Assembly (NCBI RefSeq): GCF_918797505.1 | Contig: NC_092801.1 | Location: 25,202,477-25,266,476 of the forward strand | Length of the DNA: 64,000 nucleotides | Direction of reading: 5' to 3' | Source of the DNA: Bemisia tabaci | Lineage: Eukaryota; Arthropoda; Insecta; Hemiptera; Aleyrodidae | Program-made: the position numbers and the translations under genes | Shown here: in pieces, positions 10,607 to 21,330 of the stretch | Layout of the letters: the number at the start of each line of letters is the position of its first letter | Position numbering within the stretch: position 1 is the first letter of the stretch | Notes under the pieces: model-generated | Told to the model about the DNA's origin: nothing | The model's input: the letters and a program-made list of their open reading frames with translations, nothing else | The model's database searches: none

Positions 10607-11346
10607 GTCATGGGAACGGAGTTCCCCATGATATTAGAATCGTTCCGTTGCTTTCGCTATGGGATTCCCTATACCTCTGCGACCTTGAGCGTTTCGCCCA
10701 GTCTCCGATTTTTGGTTGATTTTCCGATGTATCAAAAACCGTTGTATTTTTTAGCCAATCATGTCTCTACGTCAAGTTGTGTTGATTGCTAAAATTCGCT
10801 TTCAGCGAGTTTTTTTCCACCTTAAGATGTCGTGTCTGACTGGTAAATCTGCGCAGAACCACGAAGTTCCGTTTTTAGGCAAATTCTTTTTTTTGGGAGG
10901 TTCTGATTGGTTATTTTTCGCCATCAGTTTTCTGTTCGTTGGTGCAAAAGATCGCCTACCTCGGTGTTCTTGAGAAGCCGCCATTATCCCACCTCAAATT
11001 TTAAACATAGATATAAAGAAATAATAACCATCGTACAAGGTGGAAAATTGCTCTGGAGGACCCGTTACGGATATATGAGCCAAAATCAGAACTCGATTGA
11101 TGGATTTAATCCATGAATACAGAAATATTGCCTCAGCTTACTGCCGCGATCGCAAATCCATACTGAGATGAACCTTGTGACATATGACAGCATAGGTAAA
11201 CAATGTCTCACAGAGTAATGCGCTTTAATCCGATGTCTCTTATGACGCCAGTGGCCGAACTGCCGAAATCTCAAGGTCGTCTTTTGTGAAGCCCCGCTCA
11301 GCGTCCGAGATCACTTAACTGTGCTATTTTCTCCCATCGCTCTCAT

Positions 11347-11438
11347 ACGGCGAGATGGCTCAGTCAGCAGAGACACCATTCTGACGTCGGGTAAATGTCA
11401 CTTTTTGTGCGAGCGGGGGTTCGAATCTCGCAGGGGAC
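11347..11438 (+). repeat. tRNA-like segment in element L copy A
   Basis: GGCGAGATGGCTCAGTCAGC resembles a tRNA 5' half with an A box, and GGTTCGAATCT near 11418 fits a B box, closed by CTCGC. The extra length between them suggests descent from a tRNA with a long variable arm (Leu or Ser type). Stem pairing is incomplete, so I treat it as a tRNA-derived part of the transposon. Confidence 0.5.
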
Positions 11439-11570
11439 AGTTAATTTTTACTGGTTGTATTGAATGTTTTAGACCAATCATCAAACAATAATTAATACTT
11501 GGCAACTTAGGAAGCACATAGGTCCCTTATGATGCGTATTCAGGCATATGTGTAGAGTAAAAATATCATA

Positions 11571-12545
11571 CGTAGGGTGTCCCAAAAGTACCGGGACTGG
11601 TTCTGTAACTTCAAAAGTAAGATAGATACAGACATGATTTTGGTCTCATTTTAAAGATCAACTCAATACCTATCGATTAAAACCAAGATCAGCTCAATCG
11701 GATAAAAATTGACCGAGTTATGACAATTTGAAATTAGTGAGGAAAGTTTACCCCTACGGTTTTTAGGAAGATTTTTCGCTTACCAGGATTCAAAAAGTTA
11801 ATATTCGTATCCACTTTCCTCCGAATCTTCCATAACTTCCTTTTGCTTTTCAAAGTACCGTCCATCAAACCGGATGCACTTTTTCATGCGCTCTTGCCAC
11901 TTATCCAACATTGTTTTCCTGAATTCTTCCTCTGGGATGGCGTTGAAAAAGTTTTGAATTGCATTCTGGATTTCGGTCTTCGATTCGAATCTTCGTCCAC
12001 GAAGCTCCTTTTTAAGTGTAGGAAACATCCAAAAATCACATGGAGCCAAGTCAGGGCTGTAAGGGGATGAGGGATTGTTTCAACTCCATTTTTACTCATA
12101 AATTCACGTGTTAAGCTCGATGTGTGAGGCCGCGCTTGTCTTGATGGAGTATCCACGAAGCTTTCAAGTCCGACCGTTTCCGGGAAATGTGCATTCTCAA
12201 CTCCTTTAGCACTTTGCAATAATACGCACTGTCAACTGTTGTGTTTGGTGGTACAAAATGTTGATAAATGACACCTCGAAAATGAAAAAAACACAATAAG
12301 CATCACTTTATAGGCCGACTTTTCGATTTACGGCGATGAAGAATCTTCCTTAAAAACCGTAGGCGTAAACTTTCCTCGCTGATTTCAAAGTGCCATAACT
12401 TGGTCAATTTTTATCCGATTGAGCTGATCTTGGTTTTAATCGATAGGTATTGAGTTGATCTTTAAAATGAGATCAAGATCATGTCTGTATCCATCTTACT
12501 TTCGAAGTTACAGAACAAGTCCCGGTGCTTTTGGGACACCTTTTG
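11571..12545 (-). mobile_element. Deleted mariner element with about 190-bp inverted repeats
   Basis: Ends carry GGTGTCCCAAAAG on both sides, continuing as an inverted repeat of about 190 bases through TCAATACCTATCGATTAAAA. It sits in a TA. The empty site in element L copy 1 (about 170) gives the undamaged target. At 975 bp it is shorter than an autonomous mariner of about 1.3 kb and has lost the 5' part of its gene. The same insertion at the same position is in copy B. Confidence 0.85.
11798..12296 (-). pseudogene. Mariner transposase, C-terminal part, frameshifted
   Basis: Two overlapping frames together cover the second half of a mariner-family transposase. The first contains YYCKVLKELRMHISRKRSDL and WILHQD, holding the second catalytic Asp of the DDD triad. 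The next includes the PYSPDLAPCDFWMFP block, whose last Asp is the third catalytic residue. In this copy the reading frame breaks again just before that block, where one G is missing compared with copy B. The N-terminal DNA-binding domain and the first Asp are absent. It cannot encode an active enzyme. Confidence 0.85.
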
Positions 12546-12980
12546 TATACTTTACGCCGAATAAGCGAACCTGAAACTTAAATGCGGTAACTTCCGAAAA
12601 CCATAAATAATCCAACGAAAATAAATAATTGGTACATAACAGCTTTCTTGTATGCAAAGAAAATAATTAAAAATGTTAAAAAAGAGATGTCAACACAAAA
12701 TTACATAGCCCCTTCAATTCAGAAGATACTACAAACGAACTGTACCTTAACATTTTCATATCCCAGAAGCTAACGTTCCCATGACGAATATTGCTATCGA
12801 ATATAATTCTTTTTTTTTTCGCGTGTTTCCTTTTTTTGCGTCAAGAATTTCTCCCCTATTCCATTACCTTGGTTCCAGATATACTTCTGCACTCAGAGGT
12901 GCCATTTTTGATAAGTTTCGTGTTGAATTGTGACACAAGGTGACTTGAATCGAATCAAGTCTCTACCGTAGTCTGACATG

Positions 12981-13233
12981 TGACATGCTAAGGAAAAACG
13001 CCGTATGAGCCTTTAGACGTTGCCAAGTTTCCTTCGATAAAAACCGCGATTGTGCTGGGAAAATTTGTGAATATTTTTTTCGAAACATGTTAGACAATTG
13101 TTTACGCGATTCAATCTAAAATATCTGAAAGTTTCAAGGCAAAATGTGTATAAATGTTATCAAAAATACATACTTAATCGAGGGAAGTTTGGCAACTCTC
13201 GAATGTTCATGCGGCTTTCCTCCTCTGCACGAT
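12981..13233. mobile_element. MITE D, diverged copy
   Basis: It starts near GACATGCTAAGGAAAAACGC and ends near GTTCATGCGGCTTTCCTCC. The inner arms carry GTTGCCAAGTTTCC and its counterpart AGTTTGGCAACTC. The ends are degraded and no target duplication is visible. Confidence 0.65.
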
Positions 13234-13282
13234 AGTAATATGAACGTGGTGCTTCTTAAAATAGGAAGCTCCACAATGCGGA

Positions 13283-13431
13283 GAGAGATATTTACCGAGA
13301 TTTCTCGGTAAAATTACCAATTCCATAAATGTTAATTTTACCAAGAAAAAACTGGGATCAAATAGAACCCTAAATTCTTGGTGATTTTACCCTTCCTCAG
13401 TAAATACACCGAGATTTTTTTTTCAGTGCAT
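13283..13431. mobile_element. MITE E, right-hand fragment
   Basis: It matches the last 150 bases of the full copies at 39673 and 41857 (TTTACCGAGATTTCTCGGTA through AAACTGGGATCAAATAGAAC to TTTTTTTTCAGTG). The left part is missing. Confidence 0.65.
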
Positions 13432-13644
13432 TTGCAAAACGAAAACAAGAAACGCCTGCCTATCGGCTGAGCGCTTAAAAGGTTTCACAAAATGTGGGAT
13501 TTTTCCAAGTTTTTACGTGAAAATTTTTCGCGTGATCTAGAATAGTGCGAGCACTCCGGTTCCACCATTTGCGAGCCTTTTTCCTCAGTCACTTTAGATC
13601 TGTAGAATATAGTCTATTCTTTTGTCCGCACCGTTCGCGTGCTA

Positions 13645-13804
13645 CAGTGGCGTGGCGTGCTTTGCGATATATCGATTGTCATGCCATTGAACTAATGGAA
13701 AAGGATCGATTATCAGGGTGTTCGCAGCGAACACCTTAATAATCGATTCTTTACCACATGTTTAAATGGCATGACAATCGATATATCGCAAAGCACGCCA
13801 CGCC
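13645..13804. mobile_element. MITE C, first of two adjacent copies
   Basis: CAGTGGCGTGGCGTGCTTTG is mirrored by CAAAGCACGCCACGCC. The centre is AGGGTGTTCGCAGCGAACAC, itself a hairpin. Several ATCGAT motifs flank GCGATATATCGA. Confidence 0.8.
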
Positions 13805-13809
13805 TTTGT

Positions 13810-13973
13810 CAGTGGCGTGGCGTAAATAATCGATTATCGATATCTCGCCATTTGAAGCTATGGTAAAGAATCGATTACTAAGGTGTTTGCTGCGAACACC
13901 CCGATAATCGATCTTTTTTCATAGGTTTAAATGGCATAACAATCGATATATCGCAATTAACGCCACGCCACTG
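13810..13973. mobile_element. MITE C, second of two adjacent copies
   Basis: It begins six bases after the previous copy and ends with GCCACGCCACTG. It contains one full TATCGATA octamer (13835-13842) and the same central AAGGTGTTTGCTGCGAACAC hairpin. Confidence 0.8.
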
Positions 13974-14574
13974 GCGTGCAATAAACTTGATACCTTCACC
14001 GAGGATATAGTGGAAAATTCCGAGGAGTTCTCTTTGAAATTTTTGAGTGATCAAAGGTCGACTTATCGAAATCCCCTTCTATAACTATTTGCTCATTTTA
14101 TTTGCGTGCTTTTGCAATTTTTTTTCAAATGAAGAAATACAGCTAGACTGTGCTACATCACTCATGTTTTTCGCAGAATTTGATTTTTTCCCTGTTAAGA
14201 GGAGCAACCGACCCAACTGATCTGCAGACACACAAAAAGACAGGCAGACACATAAAAAATGCATTTGTGACTCTTACTTTCCATTAATAGTCTGAACTGC
14301 GCACATACTTTCTTGGTGACCAGACGTTTTTCCTGTATATTTGCAATCTCCACAAGTGCACTTTGATCCAGGAATAATGTTTGACTCATTTTTGTATGGG
14401 CTGCTCGCACTAAATGGCAGGAAGCACAAAGATCCGTCGATAGCTTTTGATAATCAACAAAACTACGACCCAAACAAGTTTGAGTAATGGCAAAGGAACT
14501 GAAAAATTGTAACATTCCTGAAAATTTTCACAAAATACTTTTTGTTGTTGTTTTTTTTTTATTTTGAGATTTGC
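13974..14574. other. No gene seen
   Basis: Mixed sequence. A 106-codon minus-strand frame at 14195-14515 has no recognisable domain, and I do not call it. Confidence 0.35.
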
Positions 14575-14814
14575 CACTGAAAAAAAAGTTCGGTAAATCC
14601 GGATTAGTTAGCATGAAATGGAACCAGGCTCTGTTCAGTATACACAACTGAATTTTTTGGTCTGTTCAACCAAACTGCTCGGTTTGTACAATCAAATTGT
14701 TCGGTTTGTGTGACCGAACTATGTCGAGTTCTGATAGTTCGGTTGTGTGTACTGAACAAAACCTGGTTCAATATCATCCCAACTAGTTCAGTTTAACGAA
14801 CTTTTTTTTTCAGG
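14575..14814. mobile_element. Foldback MITE with CACTGAAAAAAAA end
   Basis: CACTGAAAAAAAAGTTCG on the left is mirrored by CGAACTTTTTTTTTTCAGG. The inner arms carry AACCAGGCTCTGTTCAGTAT against TACTGAACAAAACCTGGTT, with CGGTTTGT repeats in the middle. The ends resemble those of family E. Confidence 0.65.
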
Positions 14815-15059
14815 ATGGGATAAGAAAGATAATAATAATATGCAAAGCAAAAGTACAGAGAAAGTAAAAGGGTCACAATGAAACAATGACGAAACACATA
14901 AAGACGCAAAACACGTATGAATCGCAGTTGAAGTTGCGAAAACTTCCAATCATAGTTTATAGGTACGTATGTACATCGACAGTGAAACTGCTGAATCGCG
15001 TTTCTCAGTTCTTGACGCGGCACAGTAAATAGTATTGTATAACCCACAGGAGCACAGGT

Positions 15060-16135
15060 CTGCCATGATAAGGAAATACGCCGTAAGAGCATTCGAATGT
15101 TGCCAAATTTCCTGTCATAAAATATTGATTTTTTAGGAAAGTTAAGCATGCTCTTCCTTGAAATTTTGAAATGTTACGTATCAAATTACGAACAAAATTC
15201 TCTGAAAAATTGGAAAGAAAATATTTCTAAATATTCCCGACAATGTGGGCTTTGTCGAAAGGAATTTGGCAACGCCTCATGGCTCATATGGCGTTCTTCG
15301 TTAGCACTAGAGTACCTGTGTAGCGAGAGTATGGACAGATCGCCTCATGGAGGGCTTAGGGCCCACAAGTGCAGCCACCCTTCTAACCAACTTCTAACGT
15401 ACAAAATTTCACTGTCAATCTGCAGAGTCTGCAAATTTCAATTCTAACCCAGATGGCCAAGAATGTACAGAAATGAGCGTTCTTCCGCGAAAATGGGTAA
15501 ATTTATGCAATAACTGAGTCAAATACGTGCTTTATAAACGACGGTTCGTAACTAGTATTAGTAAATCGTTCTGGATAATTGACATTCATAGGTTGGCAGC
15601 ATTTCTGGGCCCTAACTTTATTCGCGGAGGCATCGGTGAAGGCCTGATGGGTTTTCGGAGTTTCACATCTGTCCATACTCTCGCTACACAGGTACTATAG
15701 GTTCTGCTGAAATAGACTGTCCAAAAATCAGTGCTTTTACAGTACTTTTTCAGTATACGCTCCCAAGAAATTCAGTACCTCCTCAACTGGAAACTTCAAT
15801 ACTTTTGCAGTACCTCCAATTGACGAAATTCAAAACATTTCAAAAATTTGACTTTCTCGCTCAAGTTGTAACACAAATGACCAAAAACGAAAAAAAAGGA
15901 CCTTCTTGCAGAATTTCCGCATTTTTTCAGTATTTCCAGACCGCTCTTAAAAATTCAGTACTATTTCCGAGCTTTCCGGAAATTCAAGACTCGTAGACAC
16001 CCTGGTTATACTTTATTCCAGAATATTTAAAAATTTTGAGAGAAAACTAGAAGCATCGGTGAAGGCCTGATGGGTTTTCGGAGTTTCACATCTGTCCATA
16101 CTCTCGCTACACAGGTACTCTAGTTAGCACGGCAG
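15060..16135. mobile_element. MITE D split by a hAT-like insertion
   Basis: It starts at CTGCCATGATAAGG, proceeds through the family D inner arms, reaches GGCGTTCTTCGTTAGCAC at 15307, and after an 815-bp insertion resumes as GTTAGCACGGCAG ending at 16135. Removing the insertion and one copy of its duplicated target gives a normal family D terminus. Confidence 0.75.
15308..16122. mobile_element. hAT-like non-autonomous element, 8-bp TSD GTTAGCAC
   Basis: The terminal inverted repeats TAGAGTACCTGTGTAGCGAG and reverse complement run to about 33 bases. GTTAGCAC is duplicated at 15300-15307 and 16123-16130. An 8-bp duplication with TAGAG-type ends is diagnostic of the hAT superfamily. The terminal block GGTGAAGGCCTGATGGGTTT through the right end also occurs internally at 15643-15702, so the element carries a second, duplicated right end. 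A 300-base insert between them has CAGTACT and TTCAGTACC repeats. No transposase is present. Confidence 0.8.
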
Positions 16136-16450
16136 TGTAGCAGAAACATGTCCAATTGAGACGTCCTCCAGTGGCCCATTGACGCCAAAAAGAGACAGAT
16201 GTTGGCTGTTGTTGAAATTATGAATGACCGTGAATCGCCGGAGAGGAGTAATTTGGGACCGCCGTCTCCATGACGACGCAGACGCGCTGCTGTGCTCTCG
16301 GCGAAGATCCCAGCGCCCGCATCATCCAGTCTGATACCGGCCGCCCGCCACGGGTGTCGCGCGTGTTGCCTACCCACTGCCGAGACGTCGTCACGTATTC
16401 GTCGCGCCCCCGAGATCCGCCCTGAAACACCCGGAACTCGCACGAGATGT
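16136..16450. other. GC-rich block, possible promoter or first exon
   Basis: A CpG-rich stretch stands out from AT-rich surroundings (for example 16258-16420). Frames on the minus strand (16120-16443 and 16218-16430) overlap in different phases and have low-complexity composition, so I do not call a protein. A GC-rich island at the edge of a long unique region would fit a promoter or 5' untranslated exon, but no core promoter element was identified. Confidence 0.25.
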
Positions 16451-18082
16451 TAAAATCGCACGGACGTATCTAGGTGTGTGAAGGATACCAGCCGGTCATT
16501 CTGCGGTATGGAAAATTATCTCGAAGGACTTGATTTTGGAAAATTGAAAATGGGTTTTTGATTGGTGATTGTGTGCCTTGATCTAGGATTCTGTATTTTA
16601 TTTCGGTTTCTTATGATATTCAGAGAGCAGAAAATCGACGTTTAAAGTTTTGGGGAAAAGTTGGTGGGGCTTATCGGGTCAGTCTGGTTAGGCTCGTGCG
16701 GTTTTCGTAAATACAGTCACCCTGAAAATAATTTAGCGCTGAAAAATAAAATATACAAATTTTCGACTTGTAATTCTTACCCTTGATTGAGGTTTAAAGT
16801 TTTGAATTTTCTCTTTTTTAATACGAGGGAGGGAATGAGCAATCTAGTGTTGAAATTTGCGAAAGTAAAAAGCTTACTCTGCAGTTTTTATGATTATGTT
16901 GGGATTTTACATTAGGTATCATATAAAGTCAAAATTATTTCCTTTATACTGAAAGAAGACGGTTCATAGAGGAGAGGGGAAAATGACCCGTTAAAATCTA
17001 AATTTATGGATCCGCATTGTATCAAATACATGCAATATTTAATGATTTTTATTTGTGTAGGGCTAGTTTAAATAGTAATGTGAAATCATAGGGCAGCTTC
17101 AGAATTACTCGTAGTTGAGGTTTGAGAAAAAAAAATGGTTATTATTTTGTCCCCTGTGTTTCAGGAAGAAAGTGTGATTCCGCAGGCATTATTTTTAATT
17201 TTATAAAAAAATAAACGAAAACAAAGGCACACAACGCGGAATGTTAAGTTGATAAATAAATAAGAATTTATGTCATTGATATCCTGAACTTTATATAGTT
17301 TCCAGTCTCAGTGTTCAAAATTATGCAATCTTTACAGAGGATTTCTCGATAGAAATTCTACTGGAGTAAAGTGTCCTCAATAGTTTTGTTAAATTCGATG
17401 AAGTTACTGATAGGTAAAAAATTACCTTGTATCGAACACGTAACCACGACATTTCTTTGCGCAAAATGCTTCCTCTTCAGAGGAGAAATCTAAATTAAAT
17501 TGTGTTTATGTGACATAACTATATCCGCGTTTTGTTTTATTATCCAAATGCAATTCTCGTTCTAAATTCAGTTAAACTTTTTCCATTATTTACGTCCATT
17601 CATTTGTGAATTTGCGAAGTTCATCGTTTGAGTGCTTTCATTTTATTATTTCGATGCGATCATTGCAAATAGAGTCTTATTGTTGTTGCTGAAATGTGTC
17701 AGCATTAGGTTTAAGCATAGCTCCCGGAAATTTTGTGCGTTGATCGCGTAGCTGATAATTATCGAGTACATCCTTCCGCCTAAAGTGTTACGATTGTGCG
17801 TTAGCGTATCGAGTAAAACTAGCCTCTGGAATTGGAAAAATTAAAATTCGTGGATCGTTTCTTTAATTCGTGGATTTTTAAGTGAAGTAAATGAGCATAC
17901 CTTCTACCGCAATGCGCTAACTTGGAGGATTGAACATTTTTACGGCCCTTCAAAGCCCACGATTGCGGAGAATCAGCACTTAACGTAAGTTCTTTTTTTT
18001 CTCGTACTAAGGTATTGCTTTATAAAACTCTCTTACCTTTATTTCTTGTCTTGAGAGCGAAAACACTCGAGAGGAATTTGCA
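16451..18082 (+). other. Unique AT-rich stretch ending in a donor-like site
   Basis: No repeat family of the window was found here and no long frame. At 17985 GTAAGT, followed by a T-rich run, is a strong splice-donor match, so the stretch could be a non-coding 5' exon leading into an intron. This is weak without transcript data. Confidence 0.2.
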
Positions 18083-18356
18083 AGTGGATTGCATTTTGCA
18101 AAAAGGAACCACTAGCATTGCAATGATGCTAAGATTGTGCAACTTCATCATTTGCAATAAAATTGCGGAAATCGTGAAAAACTATGAAATTTAGATGGTA
18201 ATTTTTGTCTTAAATTTACAGTTTTTAGCGAGTAAAATAGAAACTATTAATGGATAATCAAGTTTTTCCTCCAAGACAAAAGAAATTGCGAAATCTTAGC
18301 AACATTGCAATGCTAGTGGTTCATTATTGCAAAATGCAATCCAAGTGTTGTTGTCA
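18083..18356. mobile_element. Foldback MITE with GGATTGCATTTTGCA arms
   Basis: GTGGATTGCATTTTGCAAAA and AACCACTAGCATTGCAATG on the left are mirrored by CATTGCAATGCTAGTGGTT and TTGCAAAATGCAATCCAAG on the right. One arm of the same family lies at 26155-26240. Confidence 0.65.
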
Positions 18357-19874
18357 ATATTTTAGATTATTTTATTCGTTCAAAAAATAGGCAGTTTATT
18401 AGAAGTAGAACCAAAGAAATCCGCGAATCTCAGTTTGCACCATTGGAAACCCCCTCCTGCATTTTATTTAAATGTAAGAAACCGGCAGTTTTAAACCGTA
18501 TAACTTTGCAGGATTTTATGGCAGTTTTCAAACATTTTCAAGAGTCTCATCAAAGAATATCGGATTTTTTTTTAAAAAGATTAAGTACGTGCTTATAACA
18601 ATTATGGTCGATTCAGCGATTATCACGATTGATTGGAGTAACTCTACATTTCAGTATTTTGGATTTAAAAAATAGGGACGAATTTAATTTCTTTCAAAAA
18701 GTGCCCAATTTCAAAATTTAAAAAGGTTCATACAACGCTACCATGGAACTAGCAAGTTTCATATTTTTTAGCCGCACCATTCATTTTGGGAACTGGGTAT
18801 CAATTACTACATTTAAATTCGCTGAAAACACTCGGCTGAAATCAGTCTTTCTCATTATTTAGAATTAATTTTTCTTCAAAGTATAGATCAATGTTTTATA
18901 CAAAGTGACTTAATTTTGTTTAATTGCACAAGTAAAAGGTAATTGTAAAACGCAACTAGTAATGTTGTAGTTCTATAAACACATTTTCCCATTGTAAATA
19001 CCTATGCGTCGGGAAATGTTTGGAATTTGATTTTTTTTAAAGAGAGCCTGGATTCATCCTCACACGGTTCTTCAAATTCTCTAGAAAAAATGTTCGTTAA
19101 TCGAGAAATCCCTCCTTTTTAAAGTTTTAAAATTGGAATTTGTGATCTGTAAACTTTACCTAGTTCTCTTAGGAGGCATAGCGAAAAAATCAGTAGGAAC
19201 ACAAAGAATCCCAATCTCTCATTTCGTAGAAACATGTGGAAATTGTATGCGTTTATTTTGTGTTCCATAAGAACACATGACGTTATAATAACGACACACA
19301 TATGGATGGCTAAATTGCGAAACCACGGATCTCCGTTTGAAACGTTGCCCCGGAAGAAAGAATGATAGCGAATTTTCGCGATCGAGTATGATTCACCGTT
19401 GAATGATACTCGATGCTGATTGCGCATTTTTCAAATGGTATACTCGACTTCTTCGTTGGTCTCGCCGGAGCCCCTTAGAGTCCATTAATTTGAAATTTCG
19501 AATTCACCTCGGGACTTGAATTTCAATTTTTGAATTAATGCAATCGATGCCAGAAACTTCTATCACCAGAATTTTGGTTTCGTCATTTCTTTCTGTTCTT
19601 GTGTTTTGTCAATTCAAATCTGCTGTTTTTGGCATTTGCTGCGTTTCAGTGTTTCGTATTTTCATATTTTCCTCTCAATTTTACTGGAAAAAAAAAGAAC
19701 TTTCATTGGCTCCTGCTCTCGCAAAAAATCGGCATCACTCATAGACTGACCAACTCGTTTTATGAATGATATTCGATCGCAAAAATTCGTTTTAATCTTG
19801 GGTTGAATCGCACGCTTAACGTCACTGTGACGGTCTGAGCAATATGAAAACAAGTTGGATTTTGCAATCGCTAG
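18357..19874. other. No gene seen
   Basis: AT-rich unique-looking sequence forming the right part of the 7-kb core of the composite. A 102-codon minus-strand frame at 19119-19427 has no recognised domain; composition and lack of splice context argue against calling it. Confidence 0.35.
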
Positions 19875-20128
19875 CGATAGCAATATTCGTCATGGGAACG
19901 TTAGCTTCTGGGATATGAAAATGTTAAGGTACAGTTCGTTTGTAGTATCTTCTGAATTGAAGGGGCTATGTAATTTTGTGTTGACATCTCTTTTTTAACA
20001 TTTTTAATTATTTTCTTTGCATACAAGAAAGCTGTTATGTACCAATTATTTATTTTCGTTGGATTATTTATGGTTTTCGGAAGTTACCGCATTTAAGTTT
20101 CAGGTTCGCTTATTCGGCGTAAAGTATA

Positions 20129-21104
20129 CAAAAGGTGTCCCAAAAGCACCGGGACTTGTTCTGTAACTTCGAAAGTAAGATGGATACAGACATGATCTTG
20201 ATCTCATTTTAAAGATCAACTCAATACCTATCGATTAAAACCAAGATCAGCTCAATCGGATAAAAATTGACCAAGTTATGGCACTTTGAAATCAGCGAGG
20301 AAAGTTTACGCCTACGGTTTTTAAGGAAGATTCTTCATCGCCGTAAATCGAAAAGTCGGCCTATAAAGTGATGCTTATTGTGTTTTTTTCATTTTCGAGG
20401 TGTCATTTATCAACATTTTGTACCACCAAACACAACAGTTGACAGTGCGTATTATTGCAAAGTGCTAAAGGAGTTGAGAATGCACATTTCCCGGAAACGG
20501 TCGGACTTGAAAGCTTCGTGGATACTCCATCAAGACAAGCGCGGCCTCACACATCGAGCTTAACACGTGAATTTATGAGTAAAAATGGAGTTGAAACAAT
20601 CCCTCATCCCCCTTACAGCCCTGACTTGGCTCCATGTGATTTTTGGATGTTTCCTACGCTTAAAAAGGAGCTTCGTGGACGAAGATTCGAATCGAAGACC
20701 GAAATCCAGAATGCAATTCAAAACTTTTTCAACGCCATCCCAGAGGAAGAATTCAGGAAAACAATGTTGGATAAGTGGCAAGAGCGCATGAAAAAGTGCA
20801 TCCGGTTTGATGGACGGTACTTTGAAAAGCAAAAGGAAGTTATGGAAGATTCGGAGGAAAGTGGATACGAATATTAACTTTTTGAATCCTGGTAAGCGAA
20901 AAATCTTCCTAAAAACCGTAGGGGTAAACTTTCCTCACTAATTTCAAATTGTCATAACTCGGTCAATTTTTATCCGATTGAGCTGATCTTGGTTTTAATC
21001 GATAGGTATTGAGTTGATCTTTAAAATGAGACCAAAATCATGTCTGTATCTATCTTACTTTTGAAGTTACAGAACCAGTCCCGGTACTTTTGGGACACCC
21101 TACG
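20129..21104 (+). mobile_element. Deleted mariner element in element L copy B
   Basis: Same insertion as at 11571-12545 in opposite orientation, flanked by TA (20125-20128 and 21105-21106). Inverted repeats of about 190 bases surround the transposase remnant. Confidence 0.85.
20378..20877 (+). pseudogene. Mariner transposase, C-terminal part, one frameshift
   Basis: The first frame (20378-20563) holds the block YYCKVLKELRMHISRKRSDL and WILHQD with the second catalytic Asp. The reading then shifts within 20540-20560 into the frame 20455-20877, which carries PHPPYSPDLAPCDFWMFP (third Asp) and the helical tail ending SEESGYEY. The usual DNAPAHT continuation after the second Asp is damaged (DKRG). 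Compared with copy A this copy keeps the PHPPYSPD region in one frame. The N-terminal helix-turn-helix and first Asp are deleted, so it is inactive. Confidence 0.88.
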
Positions 21105-21240
21105 TATGATATTTTTACTCTACACATATGCCTGAATACGCATCATAAGGGACCTATGTGCTTCCTAAGTTGCCAAGTATTAATTATTGTTTGATGATTG
21201 GTCTAAAACATTCAATACAACCAGTAAAAATTAACTGTCC

Positions 21241-21330
21241 CCTGCGAGATTCGAACCCCCGCTCGCACAAAAAGTGACATTTACCCGACGTCAGAATGGT
21301 GTCTCTGCTGACTGAGCCATCTCGCCGTAT
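21241..21330 (-). repeat. tRNA-like segment in element L copy B
   Basis: Mirror image of 11347-11438, with the B box as AGATTCGAACC on the plus strand near 21247-21257. Confidence 0.5.

Larger units (their letters stand above)
10607..12786 (-). mobile_element. Element L, copy A (left arm of the 11.5-kb composite)
   Basis: Ends are GTCATGGGAACG and its reverse complement. The whole copy is the reverse complement of 19889-22067; the differences I noticed are a few single bases plus a one-base length change in a G run near 12061-12065. Matching continues about 14 bases past the inner end, to 12799, with the mirror at 19875. It contains a mariner insertion and a tRNA-like segment. Conserved short frames in both arms only reflect the identity of the copies. 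Confidence 0.85.

Noticed and set aside
10761..10973. Conserved 70-codon frames in element L (also at 1627 and 21702)
   Set aside because: Conservation reflects recent copying; the opposite strand is equally conserved and open, and no domain is visible.
16120..16443. 107-codon arginine/alanine-rich minus-strand frame
   Set aside because: Typical of a GC-rich non-coding block; an overlapping frame in another phase is equally open.
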